64,000 bases of DNA from Pelotomaculum terephthalicicum JT (GTDB lineage: Bacteria; Bacillota; Desulfotomaculia; Desulfotomaculales; Pelotomaculaceae): the NCBI RefSeq assembly GCF_022410535.1, contig NZ_JAKNBL010000014.1:1-64000 (forward strand), in the 5' to 3' direction. Shown here one piece after another: positions 15,548 through 24,153 of the stretch (position 1 is the first letter of the stretch; each line of letters begins with the position of its first letter). Below the pieces are notes generated by a model. The model saw only the letters and a list, made by a program, of their open reading frames with translations. It did no database searches and was not told the origin of the DNA. The translations under genes and the position numbers were made by a program.

Positions 15548-17884
15548 TCAGCCCTGGGCCTGTTCGCCCGGCTTGGTAGTCATCAGGTTGTAGAGCTTGG
15601 TGTTGCGCGGAAACTGGTCGGTGAAGGGCACCAGGGAGCTGCCCACCTTGATGAGGCCGTTGCCCGCGTCCACGTTGGTGATATAGCTGAGCTGCAGGTC
15701 GGAAATGTTCAGGAGCTTGGCAAGCTCTCTTCTGTCCGTGGAAGCCTGGTTGAGCATGACAATGAATTCGCTGTTGGCCAGCATGGTCCGGGCCGTATGG
15801 CTCTGTAAAAGATCGTCCACGTTCTGGGTGATCCCCGTACAAAACGCGCCGTACTTACGCACCCGCTTCCAGAGGGTGAACAGGAAGTTGGCGCTGTACT
15901 CATGCTGAAAGAGCAAGTAGATTTCATCAATAATAATGAAGGTGTTTTTTCCCTTGGCTCGGTTCTGGGTGATGCGGTTCAGGATGCTATCCAGCACGAC
16001 CAGCATCCCGATGGGCAGAAGCTGCTTGCCGAGATCCAGAATGTCGTAGCAGATCAGGCGGCTGGTCACGTCCACGTTGGTAGGCTTGGCGAAGGTGTTC
16101 AGGCTGCCTGAGGTAAAAAGCTCAATGGCCAAGGCGATTTCCTGAGCCTCCGGCTCCGCCTGCTTTAAAAGCTCCCCGTGGAAGTCCTGCAAGGTGGGCG
16201 TTTTCCCCTTGAAATTGCTTTGCAGGTATTTTCGGTAGACATTGGCGGTGCAGCGGTCGATCAGGGATTTCTGCTTCGCCCCCAGATTCTGGCCGCCAAT
16301 AAGCTGCTCGCATAAGGACAGGACGAATTCGGATTTTAAGATGACCGGGTTTGCGCCGTCGCCATAGTCCTTGCTCATATCCATTGCGTTAATATGATTC
16401 GGGGAAGTCGCGGAAATATGGACGATCTCGCCGCCCAACGCCTTCACCAGCGAAGAATACTCGCGCTCCGGGTCGATGAGGATAATGTCGTCGTCACCAA
16501 CCAGCATCTGGTTGACGATTTCCCGCTTGGCCGTGAAGGATTTGCCGGAGCCGGAAACGCCTAAAATGAAGCTGTTTCCGTTAAGCAGCAGCTTGCGGCT
16601 CGCGATAATCATATTTTTAGAGATCACGTTCTGCCCGTAGTAAATGCCGCCGCTATGGGCGATTTCCTGCGCCCGGAAAGGGATGAACACCGCCGTGCTT
16701 TCGGTGGTCAGGGTCCGGATGGCGTGGATTTTGCGCAGGCCGTAAGGCAGCGCCGTGTTCAGGCCGTCCATCTGCTGCCAGGTCAGGGGGGAAAACTGGC
16801 ACAGGTGCTTTCTGGCCGTGGTCAGGAGGGTTTCCGTGTCGCTGTCCAGTTGCTCCTTACTGTCCGCCACATGCACCATTGTGAGGACGGTGAACATCAT
16901 GCGCTGGTCGCGGGTGGTCAGGTCGTCCAGAAATTCTTTGCTCTCTTTCCTTTGCTGTTCCATATCATAGGGCACGACGGCGGAAAAGTTGTTGTTTTGG
17001 TTCTGCCGCCGCTGCCAGTTCGTTATGTTCGTTTCCACGCCCAGCAGCCGGTTTTCCACCTCCCGCACGGCCTCGTCGGTAGGGATGGGGATGATGTCCA
17101 AGGACAGCATCATGCTGCGGTTTAAGTCGCACAGCTCGGCCACCATGCTGTCCTTGATGAAGCTGGCGTATTCCCGCAGGAAAATGACGCGTCCGAACCT
17201 GTTGCCCATGCGGAAATAATCGCGTTCAAACTCCAGGGTGTCGGGGCAGATGTAGTCCTTGAAATCATGCCCCTTGCGCATGGTTTCGGACAGGTCGAAA
17301 CGGAAAAACGTTTCCTCACCGGCCCGGAAAAAGTCGTGCAGGATTCTCAGGCGGTCGGTGGTGTCCAGCTCCGCGCATTTGGAGCCCAAGTGGGAAAAAT
17401 GGGTGATGAGGTCGGTGCCGATGCGGGAAAAATAGTTCCGCGCTTCCTCAATGTTCTTTTTCGCCACCGACACGGTGACGTATTTGTCCTGCACGATGCT
17501 GTTCGCGCCGGTGGCCTTCTCTAAAAGCATCCGGTTGTATTCCCGGCGGTACTCGTCCAGCCCATCCTCCCGGAGGGGGATCAGAATGGAGCTTTCAAAG
17601 TCCGTCTTGTTCAGGCGGCGGTTGTTGATGGTGATCTTGGTGGTCGCGCCGCTGTCAAAGGAATTCAAAAGCTCCGAATAGGAGAGGAACATGGCTTCCT
17701 TGTCTTCCTTGGAGGCCACGGCGTAATTGATGTCCGCAAAGCGAAAGGTCCGGGAGAACTTGTTCCCTACCTGAAAAATCCCCTCCGGCCAGATGGCGCG
17801 GATGGGGATGGCCTGCTGCACGCCCTTGGGGACGACAAACCTTTCCTTGTCCTGCTTCATGATTTTTTGCAGGGTTTTAATCAT
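15548..17884 (-). CDS. virB4: VirB4-type conjugation ATPase
   Basis: Main ATPase of the type IV secretion channel, cytoplasmic face. At 778 aa it is a normal length. The N-terminal half matches the CagE/TrbE/VirB region; the C-terminal AAA half has Walker A GVSGSGKSF at about 441-449, the Walker B-like stretch NTFIIIDEIYLLFQ near 645, and the late signature FCTGITQNVDDLL. The PrgI reading frame overlaps its start by 8 nt, the usual PrgI-VirB4 coupling of Gram-positive elements. Its ribosome binding site (AGGAGG) lies inside the PrgI tail. Confidence 0.95.
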   Translation of the reverse strand: MIKTLQKIMKQDKERFVVPKGVQQAIPIRAIWPEGIFQVGNKFSRTFRFADINYAVASKEDKEAMFLSYSELLNSFDSGATTKITINNRRLNKTDFESSILIPLREDGLDEYRREYNRMLLEKATGANSIVQDKYVTVSVAKKNIEEARNYFSRIGTDLITHFSHLGSKCAELDTTDRLRILHDFFRAGEETFFRFDLSETMRKGHDFKDYICPDTLEFERDYFRMGNRFGRVIFLREYASFIKDSMVAELCDLNRSMMLSLDIIPIPTDEAVREVENRLLGVETNITNWQRRQNQNNNFSAVVPYDMEQQRKESKEFLDDLTTRDQRMMFTVLTMVHVADSKEQLDSDTETLLTTARKHLCQFSPLTWQQMDGLNTALPYGLRKIHAIRTLTTESTAVFIPFRAQEIAHSGGIYYGQNVISKNMIIASRKLLLNGNSFILGVSGSGKSFTAKREIVNQMLVGDDDIILIDPEREYSSLVKALGGEIVHISATSPNHINAMDMSKDYGDGANPVILKSEFVLSLCEQLIGGQNLGAKQKSLIDRCTANVYRKYLQSNFKGKTPTLQDFHGELLKQAEPEAQEIALAIELFTSGSLNTFAKPTNVDVTSRLICYDILDLGKQLLPIGMLVVLDSILNRITQNRAKGKNTFIIIDEIYLLFQHEYSANFLFTLWKRVRKYGAFCTGITQNVDDLLQSHTARTMLANSEFIVMLNQASTDRRELAKLLNISDLQLSYITNVDAGNGLIKVGSSLVPFTDQFPRNTKLYNLMTTKPGEQAQG

Positions 17885-18242
17885 GGTGTTTCCATGCCTC
17901 CTTTTCGCGTTTTTCCAGGGCGGGCTTCAGGGCTTCGTAATAGATGTTGGTCGGATGAAAGGTCAGGCGCTTGGGCAGGAGAAATTCCGATTTTATCCAC
18001 GCCCAAATAAATTGTTCTGCCGTCATGCCGTGGTATTGAATAAAGCCGAGAGCGGCAAAGGGGGCGGCCCCCAGAATGCATATCCAGCTTACGGTTTCCG
18101 TGCCGAAGAAGCTGCGCAGGCCGAAGTAGATGCCGATGGCCACGATGACGGCCAGGACAGAGAAAATGAACTGCCGCATGGACAGTCCAAAAAACAAACT
18201 TTCGGTATAGTCCCGGATTTCCCGGTTGATCTTGACTTCCAA
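17877..18242 (-). CDS. PrgI-family (VirB3-like) membrane protein
   Basis: A 121-residue inner-membrane component of the mating channel, positional counterpart of VirB3. Two transmembrane helices (about 20-42 and 48-70) follow the family opening MEVKINREIRDYTESLFFGL; the tail is charged and cytoplasmic. It overlaps VirB4 by 8 nt, and in this family the pair functions together. Upstream lies a Spo0E-like gene. Confidence 0.9.
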   Translation of the reverse strand: MEVKINREIRDYTESLFFGLSMRQFIFSVLAVIVAIGIYFGLRSFFGTETVSWICILGAAPFAALGFIQYHGMTAEQFIWAWIKSEFLLPKRLTFHPTNIYYEALKPALEKREKEAWKHHD

Positions 18243-18300
18243 ATATCATCACCTCCACAAAAATAGCGCCTCTTTCACGAAGCGCCAGTAGATTGGTTGC

Positions 18301-18498
18301 CTATCGTTCCCGCTGTTTTTTCCTGTGCCGTTCTTGCTCCTTAGTTACCTTGACTACCAAAGCGTCAACCTTGCGGTTCTGCGCCATAAGCGCCTCATCC
18401 TGGGTGAGGGGGATGCCGTTTTTCAATGCTTCATCCGCAAGCCTGTTGAGTTTTTCCTTCTCTTTTTCCAGTTCTTCATGGTAATTCACCCGTTTCAC
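18301..18498 (-). CDS. Spo0E-like small protein
   Basis: A 65-residue, highly charged two-helix hairpin (YHEELEKEKEKLNRLADEAL and EALMAQNRKVDALVVKVTKE). It resembles the Spo0E family of aspartyl-phosphate phosphatases that dephosphorylate Spo0A in Bacilli. The canonical S-x-x-x-D motif is only partly kept (QNRKVDALV), so phosphatase activity is uncertain. The GTG at 18498 is chosen because AAAGGAGG lies 7 nt upstream; the longer frame has no ribosome binding site. If active, the element would delay host sporulation. The protein ends in ER, like many genes in this element. Confidence 0.6.
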   Translation of the reverse strand: MKRVNYHEELEKEKEKLNRLADEALKNGIPLTQDEALMAQNRKVDALVVKVTKEQERHRKKQRER

Positions 18499-18731
18499 AG
18501 TGAAGCCTCCTTTGCCTCGGTCGCTGCGGCAGCATTCCATTTCTTTTTTACATGCGTGATATGGACCAGAAGGAGGGGTTGTTCGTGCCGTAGCCATCCA
18601 TCTTCATCTTCCTGGTGATGCTCCTGCTAAACTTCATGTTCAAGATTGCCTCGATTTTTCGGCCTTATTTGTATATTTGCGCCGCGTGATATAATGGAAA
18701 TATACGGTTTATGGGGAGAGGAGTGACCATT

Positions 18732-19142
18732 ATGGCAGCCGCGGCCCTTATTTCTCTTTGTCTTACGGTGGGGTTGCTCATTCTTTCTTTCATATTCAAA
18801 GCGGCAGGAAAGCTCCGGCTGACGATTCCCGTCCTTTGCTTCCTGCTTTTCGGCACCGTGCTGAACAAGTGGGCGCTGGAGCATGAGACCTTGGCGTATA
18901 TCATCCTGTTCTCGTTGCTCGGCCTGACCGTGTTGAGCTGGATTGTATCGCTGATAAAGGCGATACGGCGCAAACGGGACGAGAAATACCTTGAAGATGA
19001 CGTCGTGTGGCAGATTCGCCGGGCCAGAGAGATGGGCGTACCCCTTGACAAGGTTCAGTTCAACGAGCAGGGGGATTTGCTTGACCCCAGAACAGGGAAA
19101 CCTGTTGTTTACGGGGATGGCGTTCCGTTCAAGGACATGTGA
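18732..19142 (+). CDS. Small membrane protein on the opposite strand
   Basis: A 136-residue protein with three predicted membrane helices (about 3-22, 31-50 and 57-78), then a basic stretch and a soluble tail (DVVWQIRRAREMGVPLDKVQ, NEQGDLLDPRTGKPVVYGDG). No family recognised. Chosen ATG at 18732 with GAGAGGAG upstream. It has its own TATAAT-containing promoter (about 18665-18697) and a clean terminator, and is the only plus-strand gene inside the transfer operon, so it is expressed independently. A role in entry exclusion or as a regulator is conceivable but nothing in the sequence proves it. Confidence 0.7.
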   Translation: MAAAALISLCLTVGLLILSFIFKAAGKLRLTIPVLCFLLFGTVLNKWALEHETLAYIILFSLLGLTVLSWIVSLIKAIRRKRDEKYLEDDVVWQIRRAREMGVPLDKVQFNEQGDLLDPRTGKPVVYGDGVPFKDM

Positions 19143-19143
19143 G

Positions 19144-19177
19144 GATACCGGATTTTCGTGTCCGGTATCCCTTTTAT
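19144..19177 (+). terminator. Intrinsic terminator
   Basis: GGATACCGGA (19144-19153) pairs perfectly with TCCGGTATCC (19162-19171), followed by CTTTTAT. It ends the membrane-protein gene at 18732-19142. Confidence 0.9.
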
Positions 19178-19215
19178 AATCCCCATCACTTCACACACCG
19201 CATCATCTGTCGTTA

Positions 19216-19800
19216 TCACCGCGCCCCGGTATCCCGCTGCGGAGCTTTCGGCTGCAAGTCCGTCGGCCTCCTGCCGTCAAGCGGCTTGACAAAATCGACA
19301 TAGTTCACGGCATAGATAGCATTGTCGTTTAGCTGCCGCTGCCATGCGCCTTCTCGCGGCGACCAGTGAAAGCCCTTGTGTTTCAAAACGGAACATCTTT
19401 CTTTATCCGGTCTCTCGTCGAAAAAAAGCTGCAGGCGATTGATGTTATTGTTGACGACCGCCTCGCCGCCCGCAAATTTCCATCCGACAAAACCGACCTC
19501 GCGATGTCTTTCAATCTCATTGATCCGCTGCTTGATCCGTCTTATCTCGGAATTGTTGCTGGTCAGTTCATAGCTTGCAAACGGCTGCTTATCCCAAGAA
19601 TAAGACGAGCTTTCGATTTTCACGTCAATTTTCGCGGCCATCTCGTCCGGCACACCGGGGCAGCCCTTGCAAGTGCCGAACTTTCGGTAATAGGCGTTGA
19701 CTTCTTTCATGAACGTCTGCCGTTTCTCGCAGGCTTCCAGCTTCGCGTTCAGCTTTTCCAGAGCATTGGGATCGCTGCTTGAAATCGCTTTATTACTCAT
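19216..19800 (-). CDS. Conserved ICE protein with GFHWSP...AWQR motif
   Basis: A 194-residue soluble protein. N-terminal coiled region (LEKLNAKLEACEKRQTFM), a CKGC pair, a central basic helix (NSEIRRIKQRINEIERHREV) and a C-terminal module with FFDERPDKE, GFHWSP and AWQRQL. The last motif recurs in large polyvalent proteins of phages and conjugative elements; its biochemical role is unknown to me. The ATG at 19800 follows GGGAGGAAAACAAA; the much longer open frame to 20235 is only an overlap with the TrbL-like gene. Position between that gene and the plus-strand membrane gene suggests it is a transfer-operon member. Confidence 0.7.
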   Translation of the reverse strand: MSNKAISSSDPNALEKLNAKLEACEKRQTFMKEVNAYYRKFGTCKGCPGVPDEMAAKIDVKIESSSYSWDKQPFASYELTSNNSEIRRIKQRINEIERHREVGFVGWKFAGGEAVVNNNINRLQLFFDERPDKERCSVLKHKGFHWSPREGAWQRQLNDNAIYAVNYVDFVKPLDGRRPTDLQPKAPQRDTGAR

Positions 19801-19823
19801 TTTGTTTTCCTCCCATCCAAAAA

Positions 19824-20663
19824 TTATAGTCCCATCATCTCTCGCACCACCCGGTCGGCCATCTTCACCGCGCCGACCAGGATCAGCATGTTGAAAACTA
19901 GTTCCCCGATATAGCTCCACACCATCGTCACGGCGCTGGCGCTGGCGTCCACCACCGGCGGGGCGGCCGCAAAGACGGAAAAGATGACGCAGGCCAGGAC
20001 GATGATGGCCCCCTCCAGGCAGACGGCGGTATAGCTTTTGAGGAAGGCTTTGCCAATGCTCTGGCTGGGCTCCCCGGCAAAGGAGGCCAGCGGCACGGGA
20101 GCGATGGCGGTATAAAGATAGAGCTTGAAGAATCTGCCGTACACCGACAGAATCATGATGAAGGACAATACCGTGATGAACAGGCTGCCGATAATCGTCA
20201 CCGCCCACAGAGGAATGCTCGCCAAGAAGCTGCACTCCTCGACGGCCTGCACGATGGCCTGCGGCAAAACGGCTTGGCTGGTGGTTCCGAAGCCAACGCT
20301 GCCCATGATGGTGGAGACAATCCCCTGGGCAATGTCAAAGAGCGCCATCATCAATTCCAGCCCGTAGGTCACAACGCCTTTGGCCAAAGCGAAGCGGATG
20401 AACAGCTTCAGAGCATGCTCCGGCTTTTTCACTTCCGCAAAGCTGCCGCAGGTCTTGACCACACCGATGACAAAAAACAAGACCAGCAGGGCCAGACCGA
20501 TGGCCTGCAACGCGCCGTGGATATCGGCAATGACGTTCCAGATGCCGCCGCCCCGGAATTCCGTGGGGGACTGGGTGACAAGCTGCCAGATTTCCGCCAG
20601 CTTTTCGTTCCAGGTTCCCAGGGCGCTGTTCAGGTTCTCAATCACCCAGTTGCCGCTTTCCAA
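19824..20663 (-). CDS. TrbL/VirB6-like channel membrane protein
   Basis: A 279-residue polytopic membrane protein with about six helices (for example LQAIGLALLVLFFVIGVV, AVTIIGSLFITVLSFIMILS, AIIVLACVIFSVFAAA). The short periplasmic-side segment with W/N-rich GGGIWNVIADIHG is typical of the TrbL/VirB6 channel subunit of Gram-positive elements. It is predicted to form part of the inner translocation pore with VirB4, PrgI and Maff2. It starts with TTG at 20663, 7-8 nt after GAGGTGA. Gene order (VirD4, Maff2, small gene, TrbL-like) is the conserved one. Confidence 0.88.
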   Translation of the reverse strand: MESGNWVIENLNSALGTWNEKLAEIWQLVTQSPTEFRGGGIWNVIADIHGALQAIGLALLVLFFVIGVVKTCGSFAEVKKPEHALKLFIRFALAKGVVTYGLELMMALFDIAQGIVSTIMGSVGFGTTSQAVLPQAIVQAVEECSFLASIPLWAVTIIGSLFITVLSFIMILSVYGRFFKLYLYTAIAPVPLASFAGEPSQSIGKAFLKSYTAVCLEGAIIVLACVIFSVFAAAPPVVDASASAVTMVWSYIGELVFNMLILVGAVKMADRVVREMMGL

Positions 20664-20727
20664 ATAAACTCACCTCGTTTCCAAGGCAAAGCCCGCGTTT
20701 CAGGCGCGGACTTTACTTCCATGATCG

Positions 20728-20955
20728 TTACCGGCATGGTTCGTCCCTGCCGGGCTTTTTGTCTTTGATGACGCCATACTTGTCATCCACATAGAAATGA
20801 TTGACAAACGGGTTGTAGATCGCATGGCACTTAACGCCGTTATATTCGGCAAGATAATCGTTGTTGCCCAGCCGCCCCAGGATGGTAGCTTCCCGCAGTT
20901 CGCCGTCCAGTGAATGAATGTGCATTTTTTCCGTGATCGGGAATTTGTTAAACAT
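20728..20955 (-). CDS. Small conserved ICE protein
   Basis: A 75-residue protein starting MFNKFPITEKMHIHSLDG, with beta-rich ATILGRLGNNDYLAEYNGV and NPFVNHFYVDDKYGVI. Predicted soluble. Such a gene commonly sits between Maff2 and the TrbL-like gene in clostridial elements; function unknown. The ATG at 20955 has AGGAGG 8 nt upstream. Confidence 0.7.
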   Translation of the reverse strand: MFNKFPITEKMHIHSLDGELREATILGRLGNNDYLAEYNGVKCHAIYNPFVNHFYVDDKYGVIKDKKPGRDEPCR

Positions 20956-20960
20956 GGTAA

Positions 20961-21269
20961 TCAACCTCCTGTAATGAGATTAAGGATTTCCTTGACAAAG
21001 GTGATGATGACGCCGCCCGCCAGGGTCAGGAAGCCGTTGGCACGCTGGCTTGGGTCGTGGGATTTCAGCGACAGGCCGATCTGCACGATGCCGAAACCCA
21101 GCAGGATCATTCCGATGGCGCGGATCAGCCCGAAGATAAATTCCGACAGATTGTTGACCACCTGAAGCGGGTCGCCGGCCGCGTAAGCGGGGACGGCGAA
21201 AAGGGCCAGCAGCAGCGCCAGTGCGCAGCAAACCGCAAAAACCCTTTTGGTTTTTCCAAACATTTTCAT
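20961..21269 (-). CDS. Maff2-family protein (VirB2-like pilin candidate)
   Basis: A 102-residue precursor with a signal peptide cleaved near AYAAGD, leaving a small mature protein with two hydrophobic helices (LSEFIFGLIRAIGMILLGFG and FLTLAGGVIITFVKEIL) separated by a polar loop. This is the layout of VirB2/TrbC pilins and of the Maff2 family of Gram-positive elements. It is predicted to line or assemble on the mating channel. AGGAGG precedes the ATG by 10 nt. It sits directly after VirD4 in the operon. Confidence 0.9.
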   Translation of the reverse strand: MKMFGKTKRVFAVCCALALLLALFAVPAYAAGDPLQVVNNLSEFIFGLIRAIGMILLGFGIVQIGLSLKSHDPSQRANGFLTLAGGVIITFVKEILNLITGG

Positions 21270-21290
21270 CAAGATAATTCCTCCTCGTTT

Positions 21291-23054
21291 TTATGATAGG
21301 GACAGGCTTTCGAGTTCTTCCTCGGAAAGCAGCTCGTAATCGCCGTCTTCCTTTAAGGCCACGGCCTGCCAGTCTAAGGCGTGCTCCGTGGTGCCGTGCC
21401 GGTAGGATTGGCCGCCGCCGTCAACCGTCAGCTTTAAATTCGGGTGCTTGAGAATATCGTACTTGTCGTCCATCACGGCGTGTTCGCCCCGGATGAACAG
21501 CAGGGCGTAGCGGTTGTCCAGCATCCGCACCTCGTCGGGGGTAAGAAGCTCCCGGCCCGACAACTGATAATTGGTGGAATAGCTGCCGTTTCTTCCCGCG
21601 CTCTTTCCGTAGGTGTTCAGGTCGATGGTTTCTTTGCCTAAAAGCTCGGACACATACTTGTGGGTGGATTGCTCGTTGCCGCCTAAATACAAAAATTCAT
21701 CGCAGTTGCCGACAATGGATTCCCAGGTGTCTTTGAACAGGGCTTTGAGCTGAGCCAGGTTTTGCAGGATGATGGAGACACTGACCTCCCGGCTGCGCAT
21801 GGTGGAAAGCAGCTTGTCGAATTCATCCGGCAGGGCGACGTTGCTGAATTCGTCCATCACGAAATGGACGTGCAGGGGCAGCCTGCCGCCGTAAACATGG
21901 TCGGCCAGATAGTAAAGCTGTTGAAAAAGCTGCGTGTAGAGCATCCCCACGATGAAATTGAAGCTGCTGTCGTTGTCGGGGATCACCGCGAACAGGGCCG
22001 TCTTTTTCTCCCCGATGGCGGGCAGCGCCATTTCATCCACCGTGGTAATTCCGGCAATGGTGGACAGGTTGAACTTTTCCAGCCGGACGCCCAGGCTGAT
22101 AAGAATGCTTTTCGCCGTCTTCCCCGCCGCCAGCTTGAAGATGTTGTACTGTTTGACCGCCAGATGCTCCGGCTCCCGCATGGCCAGCCGCTCAAACAGC
22201 TCGTCCAGGGGGCTTTGGTAGGTTTCGTCCTCTTCCCGCACCTCGGCGGCGGCGATCATCTCCATGACCATCGGGAAGTTTCGCTCATCCTCCGGCGCTT
22301 CGTAGAGGAGGTAGAGGATGAGGGCCTCCAGCAGGGCGGTTTCGGAGCGTTCCCAAAAGGGGTCGTTGGTGTTGGAGCCCTTGGGTGTGGTGTTGCGGAT
22401 CAGGTTGGTGACCAGCTTCAGCACGTCCTTGTCGTCCTGCAAATAGGTAAAGGGATTGTAGCAGTGGGACAGATGCATGTTGATTAAATCCAGCACCTTG
22501 ATGTCATAGCCCTTGGCTTGGAGCAGGTTTCCGGTATCCCGTAAAATCTCTCCCTTGGGATCGAGGATCACAAAAGAGGTGTTGGCCTGCATCACGTTGG
22601 GCTTAGCGTAAAATCGGGTCTTGCCGGAGCCGGAGCCGCCCACCACCAGGACATTCAGGTTGCGCCGGTGCTTCCTGCCGTCCAGCCCGATGCGGACGTT
22701 CTGGGTCAGGATTTTGTTCTTCTGCGGATTCTTGTCCCGGTATTTCTTATCGACAGCCGCCGCGCCGCCCCAGCGGGCGCTGCCGTGTTCCTCCCTGGGC
22801 CGGTAATTGCGCTTGGTGGACAGGTATATCCCGATGCCCATACCGTAGGCGGCGACAAAGAGCAAAACGCACTTGGGCGAATTGTCTACCCATCGGATAT
22901 GAAACGGATCGTTCATCGCCGCCGTGAGGTTTTCCAGGATTTCGGGCAGGCCGCCGGAAAGGGAGGGGGCGACCAACAAGGCCGCCCACACCACCGGAAT
23001 TAAAAAAACCGCCCAGAGGATGAGATTGCTCTTGGCGGTTTCATCGCGCCTCAT
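21291..23054 (-). CDS. virD4: VirD4/TraG-type coupling protein
   Basis: Type IV coupling protein that docks the relaxosome to the channel. 587 residues: two N-terminal membrane helices (about 10-30 and 60-78), Walker A GGSGSGKTRF at about 136-145, Walker B-like HFVMDEFSNVALPDEF near 395, and the TraG signature VSIILQNLAQLKALF. The gene starts inside the end of the preceding small gene, which contributes its ribosome binding site, and is followed by Maff2. Length and motifs are normal for Tn1549-like elements; nothing suggests inactivation. Confidence 0.95.
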   Translation of the reverse strand: MRRDETAKSNLILWAVFLIPVVWAALLVAPSLSGGLPEILENLTAAMNDPFHIRWVDNSPKCVLLFVAAYGMGIGIYLSTKRNYRPREEHGSARWGGAAAVDKKYRDKNPQKNKILTQNVRIGLDGRKHRRNLNVLVVGGSGSGKTRFYAKPNVMQANTSFVILDPKGEILRDTGNLLQAKGYDIKVLDLINMHLSHCYNPFTYLQDDKDVLKLVTNLIRNTTPKGSNTNDPFWERSETALLEALILYLLYEAPEDERNFPMVMEMIAAAEVREEDETYQSPLDELFERLAMREPEHLAVKQYNIFKLAAGKTAKSILISLGVRLEKFNLSTIAGITTVDEMALPAIGEKKTALFAVIPDNDSSFNFIVGMLYTQLFQQLYYLADHVYGGRLPLHVHFVMDEFSNVALPDEFDKLLSTMRSREVSVSIILQNLAQLKALFKDTWESIVGNCDEFLYLGGNEQSTHKYVSELLGKETIDLNTYGKSAGRNGSYSTNYQLSGRELLTPDEVRMLDNRYALLFIRGEHAVMDDKYDILKHPNLKLTVDGGGQSYRHGTTEHALDWQAVALKEDGDYELLSEEELESLSLS

Positions 23055-23232
23055 CGTGGTTCCTGCGCTTCTGTTTTTTGGTCGGGGCGTCGATGGTTTT
23101 CAAAAGCAGTTCGTCCACGGCGTCGGTGGGCCGTTCCTCTTTAATCAGGTCGTTTCGCAGTTCGTTCAAAGCGTTCACCACCACGCCGTATTCGTAGTCG
23201 TCCAGGGTCAGCACCCTTTCTTCTTCCTTCAC
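23041..23232 (-). CDS. Small acidic conserved ICE protein
   Basis: A 63-residue, mostly helical protein (LTLDDYEYGVVVNALNELRN, ending KKQKRRNHDEAR). Homologues lie directly before virD4 in related elements; function unknown. The start is GTG at 23232 after AGGAGGGATCGCCC, and the stop lies 14 nt inside virD4, so the two are translationally coupled. Confidence 0.7.
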   Translation of the reverse strand: MKEEERVLTLDDYEYGVVVNALNELRNDLIKEERPTDAVDELLLKTIDAPTKKQKRRNHDEAR

Positions 23233-23244
23233 GGGCGATCCCTC

Positions 23245-24147
23245 CTAACGTTCCGGTTCCTGCCGCTTTTGCTGACGCTGCTGGTTGAGCATCCGGTTCA
23301 TGCAGCCGGAAATTTCGTTGGCGGCCTCGCGTATAACGGACAACTCGGTGCGGATTTCTTGCGGCTCTAAAGTCTCCAGCATTTGAGGGACCCCCTCGAA
23401 GTGATAGAAGCCATCCGTTTCCACGCCGTACTGCTTGCAGAGCATATACGACACGCAATAGGCGCGGAAGCCCTGCTCGGAACGGTTGTAGCTCCCGTCG
23501 CCCTGGTCCATTTCCGCCTGGGCCAGCTCCTGGGCGAGGGCGCGGAAAATATGATTGGCGTCCAGGCCGCGCCGGATTTGGATTTCCCGCGTGTCCGGCT
23601 GGTACAGGGCGTTCACGCCGCTCGGCAGCGTGTCGCTGATGCGGACGGGCACGGGGGCGTGGGCCAGCAGTGCCTTGATGCGGGTACGCTCGTCAGGATG
23701 GACGGGGGTTTCCCGTTTGCGGCTGTTTCCGGTTTGGGAAATGTCGAACATCTTTTTGGGGTTGTAGCTGATGCCGGTGGAACCGTCCGCGCGCCGGTAT
23801 TCCTCGCCCGGCTCGATGATGTAAAAGCCGGATTCCTTTTTGCGGATGTACGCGCCCTGCTCCTTCCAGGTGTCAAAGTCCGCGATGCGGGTGGCCTCCG
23901 GCTTCTGCGCCAGGATTAGCAGGGCGTTGGAAACGCTGTAGCGGTCAAAGCGGCTCTGCACGTTCAGATACTTCTGGAAGGTGTCGCCGTCCCGCGCCAC
24001 GGCTGTCGCTGTTTCATCGATCAAGGCGTACACCGCTTCCCGCTGCTCCTGCTTTTTCTGCGCCCAGGCTTCCTTGTCGAAAGGCTGGTCGCTTATGGGC
24101 GCGGCTTGGCTTTGTTCCTGCCGGAAAAGATCGTCAAAATTGCTCAT
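23245..24147 (-). CDS. ArdC-like ssDNA-binding domain protein with degenerate peptidase site
   Basis: A 300-residue protein. Residues about 30-130 match the ArdC N-terminal ssDNA-binding domain (YLNVQSRFDRYSVSNALLIL, then ADFDTWKEQGAYI). The middle part aligns with an ImmA/IrrE-type metallopeptidase domain, but the expected HExxH helix reads LAQELAQAEMDQGDG, so zinc catalysis is probably lost. ArdC proteins protect incoming single-stranded DNA from restriction and bind ssDNA; a structural protective role during transfer is a fair inference. The C-terminus ends RQEPER. It lies between pcfB and the small virD4-linked gene. Confidence 0.72.
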   Translation of the reverse strand: MSNFDDLFRQEQSQAAPISDQPFDKEAWAQKKQEQREAVYALIDETATAVARDGDTFQKYLNVQSRFDRYSVSNALLILAQKPEATRIADFDTWKEQGAYIRKKESGFYIIEPGEEYRRADGSTGISYNPKKMFDISQTGNSRKRETPVHPDERTRIKALLAHAPVPVRISDTLPSGVNALYQPDTREIQIRRGLDANHIFRALAQELAQAEMDQGDGSYNRSEQGFRAYCVSYMLCKQYGVETDGFYHFEGVPQMLETLEPQEIRTELSVIREAANEISGCMNRMLNQQRQQKRQEPER

Positions 24148-24153
24148 CTCACT

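Noticed and set aside
13006-18266. Long plus-strand open frames antisense to the transfer genes (for example 13006-14010, 14461-15498)
   Set aside because: They lack ribosome binding sites and their products look like low-complexity mirrors; the minus-strand genes have clear homology. GC-rich DNA produces such shadows.
19801-20235. N-terminal extension of the 19216 gene to 20235
   Set aside because: The extension is an off-frame reading of the TrbL-like gene; GGGAGG supports the ATG at 19800.
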